Shown here in pieces: positions 54,273 to 61,365 of a DNA stretch of 64,000 nucleotides. Positions within the stretch are counted from its first letter, which is position 1, and the number at the start of each line of letters is the position of its first letter. The stretch comes from Affinundibacterium nitidum (lineage in GTDB: Bacteria; Pseudomonadota; Gammaproteobacteria; Burkholderiales; Burkholderiaceae_D). The stretch lies in NCBI RefSeq assembly GCF_014284155.1, contig NZ_JACOFZ010000001.1, positions 1,630,545 to 1,694,544 of the forward strand, read 5' to 3'. The notes beneath the pieces are model-generated. The model had not been told where the DNA came from. It was given only the letters and a program-made list of their open reading frames with translations, and did no database searches. The translations under genes were made by a program, and so were the position numbers.

Positions 54273-55295
54273 CTAACCGCCAGTTTGCGACATGAATCGT
54301 AACACTTGATACGGCTTGTTCGAGAATTCATGACGTTCCGGTTTCAGCTCTATGGCTTCGATCAACAATGCTTCTAAGTCGTCTTCGGAAATTCCGCTTC
54401 GCAAATACGGTCGCAAGGGAAATGCGGCTTCTTGACCTAAGCACATATACAAAGTGCCATCAACTGCAAGCCGCACCCGATTGCAACTGGCGCAGAAATG
54501 CTGACTGATAGGCGAGATAAAGCCTATCGTCGCTGAGCCGTCTCGTGATTGCCAATAACGAGCGGGGCCACCACCGAGTTCCTTCACAACAGGTACTAAA
54601 TCGAACTCTCGTACTAATTGATCTCGAATAGGCCCAAGGTCGCAGTACGCACTAGCCTGGCCCGTGCTACCCATCGGCATCGCTTCTATAAAACGTAAAA
54701 TAAAACCTTCTCGCATACAAAATGCGGTCATACGACTTACTTCATGATCGTTGATACCCCGCATCACGACCATATTCAATTTAATCGGTTGAATGCCCAC
54801 TTGCTTTGCGCGTTGCAGGCCGCGCAAAACTTGTTCGAAACTATCACTGCCTGTAATCTGCTGCACACAGGCGCGATCTAAACTATCTAAACTGACGTTA
54901 ATGCGTCCGACGCCTGCATCAAATAGTGCCTGCGCGTGTTTCTCTAGCTGCGTGGCATTGGTCGATAAAGAAATGTCCTCGAGTTCGCGATGGCTCGCCA
55001 AAGCCGCGACCAAATCCGGCAGTTTACGCCGCAACAAAGGTTCTCCTCCAGTCAGCCGTACGCGTTTCACCCCAAGACGTCCGAATGCGGCGACCACTCT
55101 TTCAATTTCAGCGAAACTGAGCCAATTCTCGGGTTCTTCGAAACCTCGAAATCCCTTGGGCATGCAATAACTGCAACGCAAATCGCATTTATCTGTCACC
55201 GACACGCGCAAATAGTCAACATGACGCCCAAAGCGGTCACGCAAGCGGTGCTGATTCGTCAAGGCTGAGTTCGATTCGATGATATTTGTATCCAT
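54273..55295 (-). CDS. moaA: GTP 3',8-cyclase, molybdenum cofactor biosynthesis
   Basis: MoaA is a radical SAM enzyme that starts molybdopterin synthesis from GTP. The N-terminal iron-sulfur motif is CDLRCSYC, the C-terminal cluster uses the cysteines of HFCASCNRVRLAVDG and LYMCLG, and the C-terminus ends in the functional GG pair (MSQTGG). The start at 55295 gives MDTNIIESN; GTG at 55328 would give a longer form and the choice is not firm. It supplies cofactor for the NarG reductase of the same cluster; other moa genes are not in the window. Confidence 0.95.
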   Translation of the reverse strand: MDTNIIESNSALTNQHRLRDRFGRHVDYLRVSVTDKCDLRCSYCMPKGFRGFEEPENWLSFAEIERVVAAFGRLGVKRVRLTGGEPLLRRKLPDLVAALASHRELEDISLSTNATQLEKHAQALFDAGVGRINVSLDSLDRACVQQITGSDSFEQVLRGLQRAKQVGIQPIKLNMVVMRGINDHEVSRMTAFCMREGFILRFIEAMPMGSTGQASAYCDLGPIRDQLVREFDLVPVVKELGGGPARYWQSRDGSATIGFISPISQHFCASCNRVRLAVDGTLYMCLGQEAAFPLRPYLRSGISEDDLEALLIEAIELKPERHEFSNKPYQVLRFMSQTGG

Positions 55296-55384
55296 GCTGC
55301 CATTGTGCGCAGCTTGGTCTTCAACCACAATTGGTCAGCAAGCTAAATCATCTAGTTCTTTTGGGGGATAAATTTTGATTGGGA

Positions 55385-56680
55385 TCAAGTTTTGACAGTT
55401 CCCAGTAGATAAATTCTCAGATGCTGACGAAATTGAAATAGGCATTTCAACAACAAAACAGCAAGAAAAGCTTGTGATATCGCGAAAAGAATACCACCCG
55501 CGATGCGAAACAATGATGGGAGCATAGGAAGCAAAAGTAGGCTCATGAGACTAAGTATTAACAAGTGCGCCTGCCATTTCAAGTACTTCGGTGGCAAGAT
55601 CAACTGCATGCTGGGAATGCGTTGTCCCATAGGAATTGTCCGTCTTAAATGCAGAAATACCAGAAACGGAATGATTTTCCCCAACATCGCATTCACTGCG
55701 CACACGCCACCGCCAACCAAGACCAGCACACCAATCATCCAAGGCATACTATTTACCACGGACTCTGGCAAAACAGACGTGGCATGCATACACAGTAAAC
55801 TCAATAGTGCAGCCAGTAGACCGCTGGTGGTACACAGCAGCCACAAAGGCCAGGCCGCATCGAAGCGTCGTTTCGCCTTCAGTACGTGGCGCAAAGCGAA
55901 GCAAAGCAAGCCACAAACGAAAACCAGAACAACAGTCAAAATCACTGTTTGCAAAGAATCCGACCAGGTCGCGCTGAACAACAGTAAGCCAGTCCAGATC
56001 GGAACCGGTGTGAATCGATGCCAGACTGGTGCCGGTCGTGGGCACTGCCAAAACATCGGAAACACAGTGGTGGCGACACCAAGAATAAGACAGGCTAACC
56101 AACCGATCAAAGCCCATGCCACATGGAGACGCAGAACCGACAGTAAATCTATCGTCCACCAGCCGAGTAAGCTGGCGAGTAAGCCCAAGCCAAACGAGAC
56201 CAGCGAAAACAATGGCAAAGCAATCGCACGGAGGGTAAGTAAGCTTGCGTCGCGATGCGGTGGTAAGCGCATCGCCATGCCCGCATCGAACAATGCCATC
56301 ACCACTGCAGAAAACAACACGGCAGCTAGGCCAAACGCCAGACTAAAAGAGAAACTGGAATGGTAATAGAAAGCGTAGCTTAGGCTCAATGCGATCGCGC
56401 TCGAACCTAATGCTAAGAACGGTGCAATATAGCGCGATAGGCGAACCGCTTGCCCACCGACAACGGGAAATAATTGAAATAGGGCGCCTATCATCACCGG
56501 TGCCAACATTCCCAACGCGAGGATATGTGTCAAGCTAAGAACTATGGGAGAGAAGCGGTGCGGCAATCCTTCACCGGGTGCGATGGCTAGCATCACGCCT
56601 GCCAACACGCCGAGCCAAGGGGCGGGGAGGAGGCAACCAAAAATGATTGCCGGTCGCGGTGCTAAGTCATAATTCAGCAT
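55385..56680 (-). CDS. NnrS/heme-copper-oxidase-like polytopic membrane protein
   Basis: This is a 431-residue membrane protein with about 12 membrane segments. Two histidine-bearing helices resemble NnrS or heme-copper oxidase subunit I helices: SLTHILALGMLAPVMIGALF near residue 50 and RLHVAWALIGWLACLILG near 190. NnrS proteins are heme-copper membrane proteins linked to NO stress. Similar genes lie in nar and denitrification clusters of other betaproteobacteria. Whether it binds heme or copper is not shown. It is co-directional with the hemerythrin and moaA genes. Confidence 0.65.
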   Translation of the reverse strand: MLNYDLAPRPAIIFGCLLPAPWLGVLAGVMLAIAPGEGLPHRFSPIVLSLTHILALGMLAPVMIGALFQLFPVVGGQAVRLSRYIAPFLALGSSAIALSLSYAFYYHSSFSFSLAFGLAAVLFSAVVMALFDAGMAMRLPPHRDASLLTLRAIALPLFSLVSFGLGLLASLLGWWTIDLLSVLRLHVAWALIGWLACLILGVATTVFPMFWQCPRPAPVWHRFTPVPIWTGLLLFSATWSDSLQTVILTVVLVFVCGLLCFALRHVLKAKRRFDAAWPLWLLCTTSGLLAALLSLLCMHATSVLPESVVNSMPWMIGVLVLVGGGVCAVNAMLGKIIPFLVFLHLRRTIPMGQRIPSMQLILPPKYLKWQAHLLILSLMSLLLLPMLPSLFRIAGGILFAISQAFLAVLLLKCLFQFRQHLRIYLLGTVKT

Positions 56681-56750
56681 CGGCTATTTTTCGCCATTTG
56701 ATCCGCTAGGCAATCGTTTATGCCGCGTAGTAAGCAATGATTCAGGCGCT

Positions 56751-57203
56751 TCAGGCAGCGCAGGAGCAAACACCACCACAACCACCGAATCCCAAAATGC
56801 GGTTCAAATGTGGAATGCTACCGCCGCACATCGGATACAAGATGTTTTCTTCCTTGACGTTGTGCTGTTGAATCAAGACATTCATCGTATCTATGCTGGC
56901 GCGCGCCGCGTTGGCATCCGCGGCTTCAATTTCTTGCATTAATTGATCTCGCAAAGAACGAATTTCAAGGTGCTCTGCCCGCATTACAACAGTGGGGCCG
57001 TCCCTCATCCCCGTCGCACTTTCAAAGGCAGGAAACAGACGCTCTTCTTCAATCCGGAAATGGTCTTCTAACTGCTCATTGAATAAGCGAAAATTGCGCC
57101 CAGCAGATGCGAAGTCTTGCTTATTCAAAGCGACTTCCACACGATTAAGTTGATCATCACACTCTTGGTGCTGTTTCACCAATTTCATCATTGCTTCTGA
57201 CAT
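56751..57203 (-). CDS. hemerythrin HHE-domain protein with cysteine-rich tail
   Basis: This is a protein of 150 residues with a four-helix hemerythrin-like domain (His/Glu positions in KQHQECDDQL, LEDHFRIEEERLFP, RAEHLEIRSL and QQHNVKEENILYP). ATG at 57203 with AGGAAG upstream is preferred to the frame open to 57272. The extreme C-terminus is GFGGCGGVCSCAA, a cysteine-rich tail that is not part of the usual fold. Hemerythrins bind a di-iron centre and sense or scavenge O2 or NO. In this cluster a protective or iron-delivery role is likely. Confidence 0.85.
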   Translation of the reverse strand: MSEAMMKLVKQHQECDDQLNRVEVALNKQDFASAGRNFRLFNEQLEDHFRIEEERLFPAFESATGMRDGPTVVMRAEHLEIRSLRDQLMQEIEAADANAARASIDTMNVLIQQHNVKEENILYPMCGGSIPHLNRILGFGGCGGVCSCAA

Positions 57204-57243
57204 GATTCTTCCTATTATTACTATACGGTTGCTATGCCAATCA

Positions 57244-57987
57244 TCATTGCACCAAGGGGCTTGACGCGCCATCCAACTGAATACCGGTAATCTGCGCCTG
57301 CCCCACCACTACTTTCAAGTACTGTTGCAATGCACGGTCGTAACTCGCTCTTTGCATGGAATCCGCGATCTGATTCTGAACTTGCTCAAACGGCACCAGA
57401 CGGCCAGCGACTTTGCGTCCCAGCTGTATGATATGCAGCCCAAAACGAGTTTCGACGAGGCGGGTGATGACGCTATGCGCAGCTGCACTGAAAATAGCTT
57501 TTTCGAATTCAGGAACAGTATCACCATGACCCAATTGCCCTAAGTTGCCACCCACTTCTGCGGAAGGACAATTCGAGTATGTCTTCGCCGCCTTAGCGAA
57601 TTCACTGGGCTGTGAAATCAATTCATCTAAGACAGACTGTGCTTGTTGCCGCAGCGCATCGAGGTCGACGTTAGCTGTCACTTGAAACAGAATATGATTT
57701 ACCTCGACCAATTCACCAACCAGAAAACGCGGTTGATGTAGATCGTAATAACGACGACATTCTTCTTCGCTTGCGTCCGGCACTTTCAATTCTTGTGCCA
57801 ACAAGTCTTCGATTTTTTGCTCATCGTCACCGCTAAAACCATCTTCATTGGCCTTGTCTACCAACACACGGCGCAAGACCAATGCCGTCATGGCACTCTT
57901 GAGCGGATCAACTGCCCCTTGATGTTGGGGCAATTCTTGCTCCATCTCAGCATCGCTGAGTTCGTAATTGTTGACGATGACGGGCAT
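57244..57987 (-). CDS. PpiC-type peptidyl-prolyl isomerase of the nar operon
   Basis: This is a 247-residue protein with an N-terminal helical region (1-100) and a parvulin-type rotamase domain (about 100-215, with VEVNHILFQV, GGNLGQLGHGDTVPEFEKAI and ETRFGLHIIQLG). It has no signal peptide and so acts in the cytoplasm. A PpiC/NifM-like gene follows narI in many denitrifying betaproteobacteria and is thought to assist reductase assembly. AGGAGG lies 5 nt before the ATG. Confidence 0.85.
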   Translation of the reverse strand: MPVIVNNYELSDAEMEQELPQHQGAVDPLKSAMTALVLRRVLVDKANEDGFSGDDEQKIEDLLAQELKVPDASEEECRRYYDLHQPRFLVGELVEVNHILFQVTANVDLDALRQQAQSVLDELISQPSEFAKAAKTYSNCPSAEVGGNLGQLGHGDTVPEFEKAIFSAAAHSVITRLVETRFGLHIIQLGRKVAGRLVPFEQVQNQIADSMQRASYDRALQQYLKVVVGQAQITGIQLDGASSPLVQ

Positions 57988-58131
57988 GATGGCCTCCTAT
58001 TAAATTCTAAACTTCTCAACGCACAGGTACAGAGAAACCAAAGAAACATCTCAATTGAATCCACAATTTTCTCGCCCATCTACAATACTCTGCACTTCTT
58101 GGGAAACTTCTTCGCATAAGGCTTTCTTAAA

Positions 58132-58818
58132 CTATCTCGAACGCACTAATTGCCATGCGCGACTGAGATATCCGACCGAAGCAAAGCCACTCCATACGTG
58201 AACCAGACGTGTGAAAGGGAAGATCACAAACAAGGTCAAGCCCATGAACAAGTGCGCTTTGAACAAGAGTGGTGCGCCTTCAATAAAACTCGCTGCGTCA
58301 CCACGGAAAGTGACGATATGTTGAGCCCAGGTCATGAGCAACACCATCATGTGACCATCACGGTGTTCGAGAGATTCGAAGATGGTGGAGAGGCCCAAGC
58401 CGAGCGTGACCAAGATCCATAGCAACAGTACTTTATCGCCAGTTTTGGTGACCGCAGCAATGCGTGGCTCTGTCAAACGACGATGTAACAAAATCAGTAA
58501 ACCGAACAGACACAAGCTACCAAAGCTACCGCCCATCACGATTGCGATCATTTGTTTAAAGCCATGACTCACTCCCAAGGCATCCCACACACTAACGGGT
58601 GTCAACAAGCCGACCAAGTGGCCGAAGAACAAACCGAGCACGCCGATGTGGAAACAGATATTCCCGAGGCGCAAATTGCCAGTTTTCAGCATCTGCGATG
58701 AGTCGCTCTTCCACGTATATTGTTCGCGTTCGAAACGCGCCAAGCTACCCAGTAAGAAAATCGCCAGCGCGATGTAGGGGTAGATACCATATAAAAATTG
58801 ATGTAAGTAGTCCATCAT
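58132..58818 (-). CDS. narI: respiratory nitrate reductase gamma subunit
   Basis: NarI is the cytochrome b subunit that takes electrons from quinol and anchors NarGH to the membrane. The 228 residues hold five membrane segments. The heme-ligand histidines are in CFHIGVLGLFFGHLVG and in MTWAQHIVTF with the AHLFMGLTLFVIFPFTRLVH segment. It follows narJ with a gap of 157 bp, longer than usual. Confidence 0.95.
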   Translation of the reverse strand: MMDYLHQFLYGIYPYIALAIFLLGSLARFEREQYTWKSDSSQMLKTGNLRLGNICFHIGVLGLFFGHLVGLLTPVSVWDALGVSHGFKQMIAIVMGGSFGSLCLFGLLILLHRRLTEPRIAAVTKTGDKVLLLWILVTLGLGLSTIFESLEHRDGHMMVLLMTWAQHIVTFRGDAASFIEGAPLLFKAHLFMGLTLFVIFPFTRLVHVWSGFASVGYLSRAWQLVRSR

Positions 58819-58975
58819 AAACTCCTAAATTAATGTCGCTTTTAATGCTGCATCGCCTACAGCAAATATTTCTAAACCTGATGTTGTCGCTCCTACGCAT
58901 GCAGAAGCCCAGTATCTTTCGTATTACAATCAACAATTAAGACACTCGATTCCTGCATTGACGGGAATCACAAGC

Positions 58976-59662
58976 CTAAGACCGCAATTCAGAACCACCC
59001 AGCTTCGCTTCACGCGGATAAAAGTTCACTGCCTGCACGCCAGTGCCAGCACCACTCGAGGAACAAGACGCTCCCGGCTTCAACAAAGGCTCAACGCCAT
59101 CTGCACCAGGGCCAAATGTTTCCATCGCATCATCCATATCACGCACTGGGGACTCACCCTGTTCTTGCGGTACGACATCAGTGAACGAAGTCAACACCAA
59201 AAGTGCATTGGCATACGGACTTTCTTTGCGCTGCAACCGAACACCGATCGCCGCTAAAACATGAATCGCTTCGCCAAGCAAGCGTTCTGCAACCTCATCG
59301 TCGACCAAACTCAAAAATTCCAAGAACAAAGGAACATAGTCTGGCAATTCACTGATCTCTGGTTCGAATCCGAAACGACGATACTCTTCAATCAAATCGA
59401 CCATGGCCTGTCCACGATCACGGCTCTCGCCATGAATGTGTTCGAACAAATGCAAAGCGACGGAGGGTGTGCGATCGAAAGTGCCGACGTAGTTCTCTTG
59501 CACTTCAATCAGACTATGCGACTGCAAATAGTCGAGCAAAGGCTGTAAGGCTTGTAGACTTTCCTGGTCGTCTGCTAACGCAGCACGAATCTCTGGCAAG
59601 GCCTCGATCAAATCTGCTTGCGGATAGCTTAGCAGTGCCGACAGGATGCGATACATTTGCAT
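58976..59662 (-). CDS. narJ: nitrate reductase molybdenum cofactor assembly chaperone
   Basis: NarJ is a cytoplasmic chaperone of the TorD/NarJ family that binds NarG and helps insert the molybdenum cofactor. The protein has 228 residues with an all-helical pattern (LSALLSYPQADLIEALPEI and LFEHIHGESRDRGQAMVDL are family-typical). The C-terminal tail is disordered and includes SSSGAGTG. The start has AAGGAAA upstream. It lies between narH and narI as usual. Confidence 0.94.
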   Translation of the reverse strand: MQMYRILSALLSYPQADLIEALPEIRAALADDQESLQALQPLLDYLQSHSLIEVQENYVGTFDRTPSVALHLFEHIHGESRDRGQAMVDLIEEYRRFGFEPEISELPDYVPLFLEFLSLVDDEVAERLLGEAIHVLAAIGVRLQRKESPYANALLVLTSFTDVVPQEQGESPVRDMDDAMETFGPGADGVEPLLKPGASCSSSGAGTGVQAVNFYPREAKLGGSELRS

Positions 59663-59705
59663 ACGATTTCCTTTTTTTTAAAACATCTCAACACAGAGGC
59701 TTTTT

Positions 59706-59772
59706 TGTAGAGCCGGTGAAACCCGTACTGTCCCAATTAAGTTCGTGCGGCGCGGGTTTCACCCGCCCTACA
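59706..59772. repeat. REP-like inverted repeat between narH and narJ
   Basis: The arms TGTAGAGCCGGTGAAACCCG (59706-59725) and CGGGTTTCACCCGCCCTACA (59753-59772) are complementary at 18 of 20 positions around a 27-bp loop. Palindromic elements of the type GTAGGGCGGGTGAAACCCG occur widely between genes in proteobacteria. It lies inside an operon, in the narH-narJ gap, so it may form a strong hairpin in the nar mRNA. Confidence 0.7.
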
Positions 59773-59811
59773 TTTTTGAATATCTTTTCTTCCGATTGCG
59801 GGAGAAGGGAG

Positions 59812-61365
59812 TTACTCAGTGGTCGATAACTTCTTGCGTGACTTCGGCATATCCACAAAAATCACACTACCCTGCGGCTTCTTACCAAACAAAGAACCAT
59901 CGGAGGTGCCGCCGGAGCAGCCGTTGCCGAACGTGAAGCCACAACTGCCTTTTTCGTTGAAACTATCTTCCACCATTTCTTTGTGCGAGGAAGGAATCAC
60001 GAATCGATCTTCGTAGTTGGCAATCGCCATCGTTTGATACATGTCTTCGACTTGTGCCGCAGTCAGACCAACCTGCTTCAGCACCGCCTCGTCGAATTCG
60101 CCATGCACTACTTCGGAACGTTTGTAGGCACGCATCGCCAACATTTTTTCAAGTGCTTGCAAGACAGGCTCTTCTTTTCCTGCTGTTAGTAAATTCGCCA
60201 AATAACGCACTGGAATACGCAAAGACTTCACGTCTGGAATAATACCGTTCATGCCCATATGACCTGCTTCTGCCGCTTTTTGAATTGGCGACAGCGGAGG
60301 CACATACCAAACCATAGGCAATGTGCGATATTCTGGATGCAGTGGGAAAGCAATCTTCCATTCCATCGCCATTTTGTAGACTGGCGATTTCTGTGCAGAC
60401 TCAATCCAGCTCTCTGGAATGCCATGCTTGCGCGCTTCAGCGATGACTGCAGGATCATGCGGGTCTAAGAAGCAATCTAACTGCGCCTGATACAAGTCTT
60501 GCTCATTTGGTGTCGATGCCGCTGCTTCGATTTTATCGGCGTCATACAGCAAGACGCCGAGGTAACGGATGCGACCTACGCACGTCTCGGAGCACACGGT
60601 CGGTTGACCTGCTTCGATACGTGGATAACAGAAGGTACATTTCTCTGCTTTGCCTGAACTCCAATTGTAATAAATCTTTTTGTAAGGGCAACCAGAGATA
60701 CACATACGCCAACCGCGGCACTTGTCTTGATCGACCAATACAATACCGTCATCTTCACGTTTGTAGATCGAGCCCGATGGGCAAGAAGCTACGCAAGCTG
60801 GATTCAAGCAGTGTTCGCACAGACGTGGCAAATACATCATGAAAGTCGATTCGAAAGTGCTATACATTTCCTTTTGTATGCCTTCGAACAGCTGATCACG
60901 ACTACGTGAACTAAATTCACCACCTAAGTCATCTTCCCAGTTCGGGCCCCAAACAATCTTGTCCATTTTTTTGCCAGTGAAGACAGAGACGGGACGAGCG
61001 GTCGGTGGTGTTTGCGACAATGGTGCGTTTTGCAAACGCTCGTAGTCAAAGGTAAATGGCTCGTAGTAGTCGTCGATCTGTGGCAGGTTTGGATTAGCGA
61101 AAATATTCGCCAAGATACGCAGTTTTCCACCTTGTTTCGGTTCCAACTTACCGGCAGCATTGCGCTGCCAACCGCCCTTCCACTTCTGTTGATTTTCCCA
61201 CTCTTTTGGATAGCCAATACCTGGTTTTGTTTCAACGTTATTGAACCAAGCGTATTCCACACCATCGCGACTGGTCCACACGTTCTTACAAGTAACCGAG
61301 CAAGTATGACAACCGATACATTTGTCGAGGTTCAACACCATGCCTACTTGTGCGCGAATTTTCAT
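59812..61365 (-). CDS. narH: respiratory nitrate reductase beta subunit
   Basis: NarH carries the iron-sulfur chain between NarI and NarG. The 517 residues contain four clusters: CIGCHTCSVTCKNVW, CEHCLNPACVASCPSG, CRGWRMCISGCPYKK (with tryptophan in place of one cysteine, as for the 3Fe-4S cluster) and CTFCYPRIEAG...CSETCVGR. ATG at 61365 gives MKIRAQVGMVLNLDKCIGCH and overlaps the narG stop (ATGA), which is the usual coupling. The frame open to 61401 is not used. Confidence 0.96.
   Translation of the reverse strand: MKIRAQVGMVLNLDKCIGCHTCSVTCKNVWTSRDGVEYAWFNNVETKPGIGYPKEWENQQKWKGGWQRNAAGKLEPKQGGKLRILANIFANPNLPQIDDYYEPFTFDYERLQNAPLSQTPPTARPVSVFTGKKMDKIVWGPNWEDDLGGEFSSRSRDQLFEGIQKEMYSTFESTFMMYLPRLCEHCLNPACVASCPSGSIYKREDDGIVLVDQDKCRGWRMCISGCPYKKIYYNWSSGKAEKCTFCYPRIEAGQPTVCSETCVGRIRYLGVLLYDADKIEAAASTPNEQDLYQAQLDCFLDPHDPAVIAEARKHGIPESWIESAQKSPVYKMAMEWKIAFPLHPEYRTLPMVWYVPPLSPIQKAAEAGHMGMNGIIPDVKSLRIPVRYLANLLTAGKEEPVLQALEKMLAMRAYKRSEVVHGEFDEAVLKQVGLTAAQVEDMYQTMAIANYEDRFVIPSSHKEMVEDSFNEKGSCGFTFGNGCSGGTSDGSLFGKKPQGSVIFVDMPKSRKKLSTTE

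Noticed and set aside
55296-55384. Molybdenum-cofactor riboswitch ahead of moaA
   Set aside because: The gap to the upstream gene is under 100 bp, too short for the known Moco RNA motif, and no matching conserved elements were seen.
55503-56366. Plus-strand open frame of 287 codons opposite the NnrS-like gene
   Set aside because: The minus-strand frame has clear membrane segments and operon context; the opposite frame shows no family features.
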